Counted from the first letter of the stretch, positions 12,254 through 25,034 are shown. The stretch is 64,000 nt of DNA from Chromobotia macracanthus (GCA_036877525.1 JAZGTH010000071.1:4722001-4786000); one strand, 5' to 3'. Numbers and translations: made by a program. Notes: generated from the letters alone by a model not told the origin.

Positions 12254-15200
12254 TCACATGTGACTGACAGAATTGCGCCCATCACCTCCCAGACCTGGAT
12301 GAGCTCCAGACAGCTGCATCGGAGTTTCTCCAACCACCCCAGATACCTTCTCTTCCTCACGACGCTTCAGACATGCTGCTTTGGGGTTCAGGTTGCGTTC
12401 TGGATTAATGTGAATGTAAAAATGCTGTTAATTTATTGTTAGGTCGAATAACCATTGTTGAAAATCACAGTAACTGTGATAGTCCTGATTTCTGTAATTT
12501 ACTGATTAAAGTAAACTTCCTTCTGTTTATTCACAATTTTAGGGCTGACACCTACTTGATTTGATCATTTGTAAGTTATTGTGTGAAATATTCCAAAAAT
12601 GGCAAAGACATTCATTTAAAAGTGTTCAATAGTAATCGGCTGGTATGCTGTTATATAAGTTTTTCAACATATTACGGAATTACAGAAACGTACCACGGAC
12701 TTGTTGCTCCAGGTTGAGTATGACGTTGACGGCCTGATGCAGGATAAGCAATTTGGTCTGGGGTTTATCATTGCTCAGGTGCAGCTGGCACATGCGTCCC
12801 AGCTCTTTGAAGGCCTCATTGATGTCGCGCACACGCAGTCGCTCTCGAGCGTTGTTGGCCACCCGTCGTTCCTTTTCTCGTTCAATCTTGACCTCAGGGG
12901 GCAGATCTTCATCATCTTCGTTGTCCTGGCTGAGATGGTGTAAATAAAATTAAGAATTTACATTTCACGTTTGTTAAAAAAAAAAAATATGTAAAACTCT
13001 ACTAGCTTACACACTACGCAAAGCAGGTTTAAAAACATCAAAAACTGAAGTCTAGAGTTTTGTACCCAGGTGCCTACCTAAGTGTACGAGGTATGAAGTT
13101 GAGTTCACATGGCTGCATAATGACTCACCCCTTAAACATAATACTAGAGCAAATGTCTGTAAAGTTCGGACGCATCTGACTGAAATGCATGATTCTCCTG
13201 ACGAACACAATTTTATTTAAAGGCTTGTGCCTAAATAGTTGAAATTAGACCTCACTATTAACAAATAAAGAAAACAGAAAAAAAAAAAAAGAGTGGGAAG
13301 GTGCATCCAAATTTTGCCTGTTACTGTATGAGATATAGCTGATGAAAATCCAGACATAAAGTCATTACGTACAAGAGTTAGCCCCACCTTTGTCAAAATC
13401 ACTTTAAATTCTTCAAGTCGTTGCAATGGTACGTGTATTGTGTACCAATAACATTCAGACATTCAAGGTGTTAAAGCAGAAGTGTAAAATGTTGCACCTG
13501 GAGGGGCTGCACCTTTCTGCAGAGTTCAGAACCAGCCCTAATCAAACACCTAAACAAGACAATCAATTTCTAAGGATTACGTGAACATTACAGGCAGGTG
13601 TGTAAGAGCAGGGCTGGAACTAACTTCTGCATTAGAGTGGCCTTCAGGAACCAGGTTTTGACGCTCCTGTGTTAAAGTAATCAGGTGGGTTGCATCAAAT
13701 CTTTTTTACAAACATGCACTCTATGGTGGGAGACAGACTTACTCTTCTCCCTGGTCTGATACACCCGAAAGGGACTGTTGGGTAAACACCTCCTTTCTGA
13801 AAACAATGTGAGAGTTTGGGAAGGGGAGGGGAGAACACCTTAATACATGGTACATTGTGTGCTGGGGAAGCCCAAGCACTTTGAAATCAGGCCTGGCCTG
13901 AAAGTACAATTGGTGAAGGTGAAAGTACAATTTATACAAACATTCATACAAATTTTATGGTTTCTTCTAGGAGATCTAGTTTAGACAATGCATACTTGCT
14001 TCAAACCCTCCATGTGGACGAGCTTCTATATTATTTGTAAGACAAATTCAGCTGTTCTTGACATCTATGCTTTTTTTTAAAGGGACAGTTCACCCAAAAC
14101 TGAAAATTCTGTAGCATCTTGTTTCAGATCGTTTTACCACTTCATTCGTAGAACACAAATGGAAGAACGTTAAGGACTGACAGCCTCCATTCACTACATC
14201 TTTTCCATTCAAGTAAATGGTGACCGAGACAGTCAGTTACTAAAGTTGTCTAATATTTCCCTTTGTGTTCTAGTTTGAGAAAAAAGCCATAAGGATTTGG
14301 AACAACATGAGGGTGACCAAAGGACAGAACTTTTATTTTTGGGTGTGCTGTCCCTTTAACTGATCTTGTATTTAGGGGTCACCAGGACAGCATTTGTGTA
14401 CCTTGGTCTGTTACGAGACGGCTTGCTTTCCTTCTTCTCTTCCTCAGACTTATCGGCCACAGAGGAATTCTCGTCATCCTCTTTGTCTTCCCTCTTGATA
14501 TCAGACTTGTTTGACGAATGCGTTGCGTGGGCCAGACCTCCGGATAAACCTGAAGCCAGAGACAGGAAATCAATAACTACATCCCACAGCAACTCTCAGC
14601 TTTGCATCTGTTGTTTTCACACTTTGTTGATTAAAAAGCAAGTGAAATAGCCTCTCACTGTTGAAGCTCTCCGGTGCTCCTCCAGGTTGGGGGGTGCCTG
14701 AAGCATGAGCTGACTGCAGCATGCTGCTGCTGGCAGGAAGGCACGCATGGTCGTCATGGTGGCTTCCAGCCTGTGGTTTAAAAACAGGTTTATTTTTGGA
14801 ACCAAAAAGTTAAAGATTGCAGCTTTACAATGTAGTTAATAATAAACTTTAATAAGTTAATTAATATAACAGTTATACAATTTGATATAATCTTACAATC
14901 TTGAAAATGACAATAAACACCAGCAATTACTACCATGGCAGGATGTCTGTTGCTGAGGGGCAGTCCGGGGTTGGAGTAGGCCTGGGGGACACCTCCTATT
15001 GGTCCACTGGAAGTGGAGACGGCACTCAGAAGGCTGTGCATGTCGGTGTGGGATCCAGGAATTCCTGGGGCCTGGCCCACCGCATGGCTGCGCAGCACAT
15101 GGATGGCCTCCTCCAGACGATCTTCCATTTTGTTCTGCTGTGGAAAAGAGATGATTGACTTAATGCTCAAAGAAGATACGAAACATCATTTGTAATGGGC

Positions 15201-18200
15201 CTTGATATTATTGGCCGATAATATCTGGCCCTGCCCACGTGGGCTTGATTACATAATGAGAAAATGTATTTCAAAGGTTAAGAAAGTTGTTTTAATTTAA
15301 AGAAACAAAAACCTCTTTTGTTTCCTGTTTACATACAACTGCATTTGGATATCTAATAAATATGGCTTTCAATTTTCTGCTCAAACATGAAGCCTGGGGT
15401 ACCAAAATTGCACAAATGCTCTTTAGTCTTAGACACAAATGGTGCTTTAAAAACTTACCAGTGCATGAAGTCCACCCTCATAGTTGGGAGACAGAGCAGT
15501 CTGGCTAGAGGGTCTTGGCCACTGAGCTGTACCTGATGAGGAGAACGAGTGTGAAACATGATTGCTGTGACTCGACTGCGACAGCAGAGGGCACTACAGA
15601 GCTTCGCATTTAGGCCTCGATCTGCCAGGGTTTGAAACCAATCAATCTATAGAGAATGAGTAATGATTCTTCGGGTTCCTTCCACCGCATACATGTATTA
15701 GTCTCGGTTCTTTAGTTCTCGACTCAATACAAACCGATCTAGAAACCTGATAGCTTTTCGCGTAATAAGACGGCTAATGAGACTTACTTGCAATGCCCTG
15801 AGGGGAGCCCACAGGAGTGGAAGGAGTAGAGGAGAAATTGTTGCTGTTGGTGTCCGAAGGGTAGATCTATCAAACAACACACGGCACTCAACACATGACT
15901 GTATCTGTCACTAGCAACACTACAAGGTTTACGCTCTAATGATATGGCTAATACTAATCATCCATAATTACAGTAAATATCTCTGAATAATGGAATGTCA
16001 TGAACATGGCCAAATACTCTTAAACAGTGATTAAATTAATAAAACTTTACTCACCGAAGCAAGAGCTTTCCCAATCTCGTCACCTGAGCTGCCCGAGACA
16101 GAGCCTCTACTGGCTACGGGAGAGAATGAGAAAACTTTTACCGTATTCATTTCTTCATGTTACGTCAATGTCATTTCTATACTGACAAGCCATTGCTTTG
16201 CCATCTGACCAAAAAGGACCATTCGAAGTCTGAAAAAGACTGAAAGCCATTTTCTCTAAATGATGATTCAGGTTTAAACCAGTTAAAATGATTTATTCGC
16301 TGAAAATCACCTTAAATGTGAACACGATTACAAATTTGTTTGTAATTCCAAGTCTTATTCTAATTCAACTAGAGATCAGTTTTAAAATGAGGGTAATTTA
16401 CCCATAAGGCCGTCTGTTCCATTCATGGAGGACGTGTGGCTATAGGCTGCCGAGCCCGAATGGAAACCATTGACATCCGCTCCGTGCAGAGGATAGTTCT
16501 GTTGAGAGAAAGTGACTTAAGCCACTATACAAAACCTTCTACGAAACTCACAGCTTAAGCCACTTCTGACTCAAATATCTACTCTTAAGGCTTAAGACAT
16601 AATTCAAAAGATAACATTACTAATGTTAGTTACAACAGGCAGCTAAATGTCCGGTATACATTTCATACAACATACCATCCTGTCCTGTGGGTTGATTGCC
16701 GAGAAGGAGCCCGTCTGATTGATGTGTGCTGAATTCCCCAGCATAGCTGTGTAGCCTGACTGGCCTAAGGCTCCAGAGGGGCCCCAGGGGTCAGAAGAGG
16801 AGTGGAGGCCCTCTGCAAACACAAGGGCAGATGGGAAGGGATCAATACTACCAGTGTACACCAATGCAATATTATAATCCCATATAAACATTCGACTCAG
16901 CATGCTTATGACTTCAAATCAAACAACAAACAAAACTACAAGATAATTATTTAGTCGTTAATAATCTGTGTGCGTGTACAACCATGTCTGAGCGAGCAGA
17001 AAATGTACACATTAATATTAGCAGTGGAAATACAAGAATTATGATAAACAAATTGAGATTGTAGATGTGAATTCTAAAGGAATGCATTTCCATACAAACA
17101 TACACACCTTGCATGTAAAAGGACCCTGGGTACACTGAACCAGGCTTGGAGCCTGGATAGGCAGCACTGTCACGGATATAATCATCCCCAGAGGTGGCAG
17201 CATATACCTGAATTTGTAAACAAGGTCATATGGAAAAAGGACGTACAGAAATAAGCATTATTAACAGTCATGGTATGGCCCAATAAAAAGTACAAAATAA
17301 ACACAAATTGTTTACACATGAGTGCGCAACTGGTACGAAGCCTTGAAGTTGGCAAGCACTTCACAATTTTCGGTACAAATGACGTGTACGCGTGTTTCCA
17401 TAGTGCCCCCTCGGATAAAGTGGCAGGGACAGAGAACAGAGCATGCTGGGAAATGCGCCACGGCCATCTTATGGCACAGTCGGCGCTTCCTCTCGCACTC
17501 CCATGAGCCAGAGGAGAGGGAGGACAGCATTGCTAAGATTCAGTCCAAATCATGCAAAGCATTCTGGGTAAGAACATATTCCACTTGGAAAAAAGGTTCT
17601 TGCTTTTCCAAAAATTTTGTGCAATAATTAGAATTATGACACACACCACCTTAAAAACTTTCTAATTATTAGGAAAAATACACCTAATTAGCAAAACTGA
17701 ATAGATTTATGTAGCCATTATACAACAATAGCAAGTTTTGGATGCAACAGAATGAAGAACAAAATTTCATCCAAATTCGAAACCCACATTTCATACATCC
17801 AACCAAACAGCACGTTTCCATCACGCACGTTTTAACACATATGATTTGTATGTTTGTGCGCATACATGCGCGAGTGTTTGGGAGGGAGGGGTGCGGGCGG
17901 GTCTCGGGCCAGCGGAGAATACAAATTCGGCAAAGCGATATTTCTCTTTTGCCTGTAATTTGATTTAACAGGGAGAAGTGGGATGGGAATGGAGAGATGC
18001 ACTTCTAATTACAGAGCCATCTGCCTGCTGCTGGAGCCCGTCCAACTCCACAGGCAGCTGGGCTGAAGAGGGGAGGGGTGAGAACACTGGGGGGGAGAGG
18101 TCTCGCTGAAGAAGCGGTAGGAGTGGAGCAAAATAGACTGGTCCATTATGTGGAAACCACATAAAAAGAACAAATAAGTGAGGAAACAAACTAGCAGCTC

Positions 18201-18618
18201 CACCGGCAGAGCACTGCGCTTGCAACGCCAATGCCGTGGGTTCGAGCACACCACTGATAAACTGTCACTTTGGAAATAACAAATCTGGCAAATGCATCAA
18301 TGTAAATAAAAACATGCCACTGGCCCTCTAAATTCATGCAAAAGAACATCTTCACAATGATTTATTGACGCACTCGACGAGGTCAAGGCGAGCCCAGACA
18401 CGTTACGGATCAATATCTCCTATTTTGAGTCAGACTTGGTCTTCAAAATAATAATATATAAAAACGCATGTCTGAAGGTAGCAGGGGAGCAATCATTTCA
18501 GTATTATAATGCTGTGACTGCACAACAGGAAGTTATAGCAAGTCCTAGAGTGAGATTCAGCAGTTGAGAGAAGCCTAGCTCATCAGCAGCCATTAATCTG
18601 AGCTAAGACAAGCAGAGG

Positions 18619-18675
<57 letters not shown>

Positions 18676-21600
18676 GCAAGGGGATTTACAACTGGGTCAC
18701 TTTGGTGGGGTTGGCTGGGTGTGTGTGTGTGTGTGTTTGGGGGGGTTGGCGGGGCGGGGCGGGTGCTGGCAGGGGCGAGTCTGAAGTATAGTGTTTGGAA
18801 ATAAGGGGTTTGGAGGACAGGTTAGTTAATACAGATTTAAACCAAGCAATACTAGTTACTCCTCCTATAATACAAAGGCGTTGATTTGCATTGGCAATTG
18901 GTGTGGCTACTACAGTGCACAGAACGCAAACCTGCAATGGTAAAAGGTTTACACAGTTCTACAACATGGTAATAAAAAATGTCTATGGACCTTGGTTAGA
19001 GTAGATGGCAACTTGGTGCAAAAAAAAAGTGAGACCTAAAGGTTCTCGGTCATGACTGTTTAAAGATACATTAATGTTTGGTCAGCTCAACAAACCTCAG
19101 GTTCACAACAGTATAACCCACTTAACAGAGATGCATGTCTATTCTGCAAAGATTCATCTTTGTTCATTTGTTCGTTCAGACTCACTATATAACTTTGTTT
19201 ATATACAATCCTCCAAACAATGAGAAGGATCCATAAATGGACGTTTGCATGAAAAGCTTCTGGTGGAGAACATGGCTGAGGGTGCAGTAAGAACATTGGA
19301 GAACTTTCACTCACAGAAGATGGCAGTCCTGATGGCTTCCGGATCTTTTTTGGTTGGGGTTCTGTGAAAAAAAACAAAAACAAACAAAGATATGGGGTAT
19401 GTTCATATAAATGTTTACTGATTTTTTTTGATTTTCTGAGTTTTTTACCCATTCCTCCATCCGAGGGGCGTCTACGGGGGTTGTTGGGGTATGATGGGTA
19501 GAACTGGGAGCCGGACTTCAGGCCTGATGGGGACATGGCATCTGCAGAGGGTATGGTGATGTCTGAGGGCAGAAACCCAGGCTACAGGGAACAAAAGAAT
19601 TTGAGTCAAGAATCAATGATGTCAAGTGCGAGTCTAAAAACTGCATTTGTTTTTAAAAAGGCCTAGCTTTAGGCTTTGTTTACACTTACCTGACCCCCAA
19701 AGGAAGAGTATTGGCCTCTTTCATTCTTACCTACAAGTAAAAATAAAAGGCAGAGATTATAAACAAATACATACTTTGATGAATTCAACTTTGATGAAGG
19801 ATAAAACCATTAAACCATTAAGACTTTAAACAAAGATCAAATTGAGGTAGTCAATGCCACAATGTCGAGGTTATGAGTGCATTAGTATTGCCTTGGAGGC
19901 AGAAGGGGAGCTTATCTACCCTGAGAAACTGGGCAAGAAAGCAAAGAACTGGGCAACTCACCACTAATCCCTGTGCCAAGAAATGGAGAAGTTAGTCCAT
20001 CATGGTCATTGTAGTGAGAGCTCTCTCCATAGCTCTGGAAAAGCCAAGATAAAACCAATTCAGAACTACAAAACATGTGAATGGTGGCCCAACAACACTA
20101 GTGAATGAGCAACAACGCAAGGTTCTGGTTTCTGCTTACCCGTACCTGGCTGAAAGATGGGCTGTTCTGTTCACCACCAGCCCAGGGACTAGTACGTTCA
20201 TCCATACCTTCAAAAGCAAACAGATCAAAAGCTGTAATCAGACCAAATCTGCGATTCTGGCGTGAGCCAGAGCTATACATTAAGAATCTCTCTGATTCTT
20301 TGTTCGTGCGTAAGAGCCATCAGACGTCTGGTGGCCAGGTCTCTCTGGATCCCATCCAAATCCATCACAGTGCACTAATATCCATGTCATTCAGCGAACT
20401 TCAACATACTGACCATAAAGGGAGCATTCATTCAGTTCCTGGATCTCATTAAGACGAGTAGGGGGGAGGGGGATCACGAAAAGCAGAACAAAAACAAGGC
20501 TGATCAAAGATTTGTGAAATTAGCATCATTGTATAATTGGGAATGGAGACCCACACGGAGCACAGAGGTCTTAGTTCACGACGGAACAGGATATGAGACG
20601 GTTTTTTTTAAAACATACTAGTTACCGTCATTATGATAGATAGATATATATAGAAACCAATATTCAAAACAAGAATGTTTTAAAGTGTACTGAAGCAGAA
20701 ATTTCTCATAAAGCATTCGCCTCTCCCTCCTGTGTTATGCCTTAATGCAAAGCTCTCCAAAGACACATGGCTTAATTGCATGCTGATTTGCATAATTGTG
20801 CATATTAATGCAGTTGGTTTATGAATATTCATATTCGCCTTTTGATTTTTTTTTCCGAGGTCTAATTAAAAATGTGCGAGAGAAGAGGGGGTCTCAGCCA
20901 GAGCGGCCACCGAACGCCGAGCATGAGTGATGAAGCTAACAAAGCAGAGCAAATAGCGACATCCATGCTGACAGCCGTGATCTATGGAGCCCACGCAGGC
21001 AGCATGGGAAATGAAGTGGGCACTGAGTGAGTCAAAGAATCTTTCCGACAGAATGATCTTATGTGGGGAAAATGAAGTGGCAGAAAGATTCAGAGGCTGT
21101 GTTGAAGGACCACATATGATTTTAACACAACTAAGGACTTTGGATTAGATTTGTCAGTGGGGTTGTTGCGATGGTGATCGTATCTTTTCAACGAAAAGCC
21201 ATATTAGCAAAACTGAAGCGGTGACTTGTTGGCAAATTCGGTTGTGTAGACCCAATGTGTCTTTCTCTACAAAAATAGGATTGAGGATACAATGTGAAGC
21301 ATCTTCAAAGGCCATGTTATTTGCCGACAATATACATTAAAAAAGCAATTCTACAAAAATAGATTTGACGCCGATTCCATTTCCTTTAGACTCAAATTTA
21401 ACCACTACCATTCAAATTTAGAAAGCGGCAACTATTAAAAGTTAAGAATCAAAATTTGTTTGCGATTTAATACCATACCTGCTTCCACAGCTATTAGCAT
21501 AGCAGAAACCAGGCTATAATGTACTAAAAGGTAACAACTAATAGATTTGATAAAACCGCTAAAGCTAAATCGGGTCTGACTTCAAAAGTCTTAGCCAAAA

Positions 21601-24600
21601 AAAAATGATTTCCTCAAAGAATTCAAACAAGACTCAAAACTTGAGGTGTGTGTGTGTGTGTGTTAATGTGCTCACGTGTGTGTAATCATGCAGGGGTGCA
21701 AGCAGGGGGAAATGGGCCCTGTCCTGTCCTCAGTGGGTGACAGGTTGGGCAGCTGCAGAGGTGAGCAAGAGGACGCCTAGCAAAGCTGTCCCACGCAAGC
21801 GCTCCCGCGATCACCTCCACTATGCCCCAGAAGGGGGGAAGGAGATGGCTTAATGCAATTAGCACCCTTCTGAGCACTTTTGTCTCATAGAACAGATGCA
21901 CTTCTGAAGGCCACGGTTTCCTCTGAAGATGTTCTTCTTACTTTCTGGATTTTCAGTTTGTTTTGCAGCACATAATTTCGGCTAATTCATATATATCACA
22001 ATGCGACAACAAGATGGATCTGTGATTTATTCTATGCGGTATTAACTTGCACTCACAACACTGTGCTCTTTGTAAACACTGCATCTCTGCAGAATTGCTA
22101 TTTAGCCATGTATTCCGGTGCAGTGTGACTAAAAACACAAAACATAAGTCACATTGTATCCTAAAAGAAGGCCACACTGTGTTTACAAAACTAAGTTTTC
22201 CTGAAAGGCACCAGTTCAGTACTCATGGATTTGAAAGTACAACCACAAGGCATTTTACCATGAAGCTATTGTAACTGATTCGTTAATTAACTTCGCCTGT
22301 GCAATGTTACAGCTAATATTCCTTGGCATGACCATGTAAGGGCGTCCCCGCAAAAACGACAATTTAAAAAAAAAAAACTACAGCACAGATTACAGTGCTT
22401 TATACATATGACATTTAACAGAAATTTAACGTTTATATTTCCTCTGTAAAAATACAGAAGGCCCTGTTTGGTCCACTGTAAATTATACACCATTTTTGTC
22501 TTAGAAATATTCTAGTCAACATTCTAAATTCATGGTAATTTTTATGAATTATGCCAAAGGTGCACTAAACAGAGCTCAACTTTTCCCAAACCCCTAACAT
22601 TCCTGCAAAAGTTCAAAGGAATACCACTGAGAAACTGTCCCTTTGACTTAAGTTTCTCAATTCCGAGAACGTGTCATATCCTGTTATAGTGAGTTCATAG
22701 GGTGAAGTTAATGTTGACTGATGTGGAGATCTCACAAGTGACAGATTTAAGAATCGGGGGGTCACCTCGACATCAGGTATCTTTTGCTATAAAAACCTCA
22801 AACCGAGACATTAGCTCGGCCCCGCTAGGTAATTGGCACTTTAGTCCGCCACAGGCCGAGAGCGAAGCTGGTGATCTTTCACAATGTTTCTTTCGCTGTT
22901 TTCATGCGGGCCTCCTGCAGGGGTGGTGGGAGGTATGAGAGAGCTTTGTTTCAGAGTGGGTCCATTTCCTGTCAGTTGGCAGGGGGAGAAAGTGTTTTCT
23001 TGTGTGGGGGGAGGAGTGTTTTACGCCGTGGGGTGGAGGAATCATTTGGAGACCGTAAGGCCTTTATTTACATCTTTGTTCTCAGATTGTTCTTATTCAA
23101 AGTGTCGATTGGAGACAGACGAGCAAACTAGAGAGACTCAGAAACACTCTAGAACTTCTCACAGAAGCTCTGGTCAAATGAATAAGAGCAACATATGCAA
23201 ACAACGGGTGGCAAAAAGAAACCTTTGAAATATGTGGTATCTGCATCCGACCTTCAAAAAATACAAATACAAACAGGAAGAAAACAAGTAACAAATTTTT
23301 TATTTCACAGTGTGCAATGTTTAAGACCTAAAATGTTGGGACTTGAAACCAAATCCTGACTCTTAAAAACAGCTGCATTATAAACATCTACACTACTACA
23401 TAATAACAAACAGCCAGGGGTGAAGGGAACAACCTCAGAGAACTGACCAAAATATCTGTCTCTCTTTTTAACCTAACAATGTTTTTTTTACAATGTAAAC
23501 GCCTACAAGTTTGTGCAATAGGTGCTTTAACTGCACAACCAGTTTAAAGGGATCTGAACTGCCCCGAGCTTTGACTCGGGATACTCTGAGGTATATTCAT
23601 AAAAGAGGGGGTTTAGGAAAACAAGCAGCAGCATGTCCTCTTCCTCTGTTGAGATGAGCCAGCACTTAGCAACTGGTCCAAACATCGCTGTAATTCTCTT
23701 AAAGAACCCCTCTTTACACTCCTGGGACATTTCTGGCTACACAAATGTTATGAAAAGCAATACATTTAGAAGGAAAGGCTTACCTGAACCACCAAACTGA
23801 CTGCTGGCAAGAGTGGTTGGCCTGTTCTTCCCATTGGCCACAGGGGGTGCGAACATCTACAGCAAAGCAAAGAGATGTTTAAGCAAGACGGCATATTACG
23901 ATACAGCCCTTAGGCCCCACGGGTTCCCCACAGACAGCCATCAGCACCTAGAGTCTTTTTAAATCATTTTGGGGGATTTTACGATAACGTCAACTCGGCT
24001 TCTTCAAAGCTTTAATGCTGAAGGGCATGTAAACGTTTTTAGATACGATTTACTTGAGAAAAATTGGTCAATCTAGAAGAAAACCTTCATTGCAAATTCT
24101 TATACTCTTTGAAGATGCTGTACCACAAAGAACTTTGGGCTGAAGAGGGCCGGCTTACGTGGATGATGTCTCTGTTTTTGAAGTGCAATGAGAAACCTAT
24201 AAGCAGCAAATGGTGCTAACCTTGCATGGTGCAAGGAAGGGACTTTCTGGTGTGGTAGATGTTTTTCACAACATGAAACATTGTTTACACCATCAGTAAG
24301 GACATATTGGATGCATGATCTGAAAATCCTATGGTTGCTGCATCTTTAAGGTTCACACAAAACACAATATGCGAACTAACTAAACCATCAACAATTTGTA
24401 ATTACATGTGAGATCTAATGCATTTGATCTGGCACATCTGATTATCAATGTCTTGTCTTAATTGATTTGCTGCTTCAGTTGATGGCAATTTTCCAATGCA
24501 ATAAATTAAGCACGGTCGCAATCAGTCAGTGAATCAAACGATTAACATTTTATTTTCGCTATTTGTTTTAATGCTATTCAGGGTGGTGCGACTGCCAAGA

Positions 24601-25034
24601 ATAAATTTTAACAACAAGTGAAATGAGAAAAATAGATCAGAGAATTAATAAAATATTTGTTAAAAATGTCTAGAGATTATAATCAGAGCATTGACTGGTT
24701 ACTGTGCTTAAAACAATTCAAGTGGCGATCACAAAACAAAACCCGGTACAATTCTGTAGCAACATACATCATACTGTACTTCCTCTGGGCCTAGCTAGGG
24801 GGCTGGCATATGATTTAGTGATTCATTTAAATGTTTACAGGAACCAACAACCCTCTCATACAATCAATACAATCATTGTGGCATGAGTCCCAATCAAGGA
24901 AAAATAATAATAATAGCAACAGGCAAGATCTAAACTAGTAACCGTTCTCTTGTCCTTACCGCACTAAAATCTAACAGGTCGCTGAGTTCCTTATCTGTTC
25001 CCACTGTGGTCATTCTCTGGTGTGGCTCGGTCAT
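12254..25034 (-). CDS. tcf3: Transcription factor 3 / E2A (Tcf3), E12-type E-protein, 631 aa
   Basis: Eighteen coding exons, all GT/AG and in phase: 24960-25034, 23784-23856, 20146-20207, 19962-20034, 19690-19730, 19449-19581, 19315-19361, 17108-17207, 16676-16812, 16402-16498, 16055-16113, 15788-15866, 15459-15532, 14934-15137, 14659-14770, 14402-14549, 12694-12929, 12254-12399. Total 1896 nt. Class I bHLH protein that dimerises with tissue-specific bHLH factors on E-boxes (CANNTG) in the nucleus. Visible: N-terminal AD1 (VGTDKELSDLLDFS, residues 11-24), NGKxRP and QFGGSG, PQPKKIRKPSGLPSSVY, STPVGSPQGIA, AQWPRPSSQ, EAIHVLRSHAVG (AD2 side), DIKREDKEDDENSS, then bHLH about 527-581 (RVANNARERLRVRDINEAF, with E534 for E-box contact). 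It ends RERNLNPKAACLKRREEEK...HM. The LRVRDINEAFKELGRMCQLHL wording is the E12 type. The start at 25032-25034 (MTEPHQRM) parallels human MNQPQRM. Human E12 is 654 aa. Confidence 0.96.
12694..12929 (-). other. tcf3: E12-type bHLH exon of tcf3
   Basis: This exon carries the acidic lead-in (DNEDDEDLPPE), the basic region, helix 1, loop and helix 2. The acceptor is CTCAG|CCAGG and the donor GTG|GTACGT. Mammalian TCF3 has two mutually exclusive versions here (E12 and E47); only the E12 version (EREKERRVANNARERLRV) is seen. Confidence 0.93.
13743..13796 (-). other. tcf3: Candidate 54-nt cassette exon of tcf3
   Basis: Acceptor TTTTCAG|AAAGG and donor AAGA|GTAAGTC flank exactly 54 nt that stay open in the tcf3 frame. 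The exon enters needing one base and leaves with two, the same phase as the flanking exons 14402-14549 and 12694-12929. It can therefore be included (+18 residues, RKEVFTQQSLSGVSDQGE then D) or skipped without a frameshift. It falls in the acidic, unstructured stretch just before the bHLH. No expression evidence is available. Confidence 0.55.
14077..14359. mobile_element. MITE with TTAAAGGGACAG terminal inverted repeats
   Basis: About 283 bp in a tcf3 intron, only 43 bp from exon 14402-14549. The left end reads TTAAAGGGACAGTTCACCC, and the right end is its inverted counterpart (GGGTGTGCTGTCCCTTTAA). The body has the familiar fish-MITE phrases AAAACTGAAAATTCTGT and GGAACAACATGAGGGTGA. Non-coding. 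Confidence 0.75.
14803..14829 (-). mobile_element. Remnant terminal repeat of the AAAGCTGCAAT MITE family
   Basis: On the minus strand this reads AAAGCTGCAATCTTTAAC, closely matching the end of the element at 37333-37591. A partner arm is not clear. It lies 33 bp upstream of the acceptor of exon 14659-14770, so it may supply part of that intron's branch-point region. Confidence 0.4.
18192..18309 (+). mobile_element. Degraded tRNA-derived SINE
   Basis: Contains an A-box-like GGCAGAGCACTGCGCTTGC, a B-box-like GTGGGTTCGAGC, then ACTGATAA, CACTTTGGA and GGCAAATGCATCAATGTAA. This order matches common fish SINEs with a tRNA-like head followed by a TTTGGATAAAAGCGTCTGCCAAATG-type tail. It is too diverged to be a working tRNA gene. 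It lies in the large tcf3 intron between 17207 and 19315. Confidence 0.6.
18621..18673. repeat. (AG)n microsatellite
   Basis: Long GA run in a tcf3 intron, followed at 18719-18735 by a short (GT)n run and a G-rich tract. Confidence 0.9.
20730..20890. promoter_or_regulatory. Candidate intronic enhancer / conserved non-coding element in tcf3
   Basis: A dense group of homeodomain- and POU-type words in the intron between exons 20207 and 23784: CTTAATTGCATG, GATTTGCATAA, GCATATTAATGCA, TGAATATTCATATTC and TCTAATTAAAA. This is unlike the surrounding sequence and resembles developmental enhancers. Conservation was not tested. Confidence 0.35.
21645..21662. repeat. (TG)n microsatellite
   Basis: Short GT dinucleotide run in a tcf3 intron. 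Confidence 0.85.

Noticed and set aside
18192..18250. Possible tRNA gene
   Set aside because: A- and B-box-like words are present, but the stems do not pair well and the typical SINE tail follows; a degraded SINE fits better.
22702..23228. Plus-strand ORFs of 78 to 114 codons in a tcf3 intron
   Set aside because: Wrong strand, no domain, no splice support.
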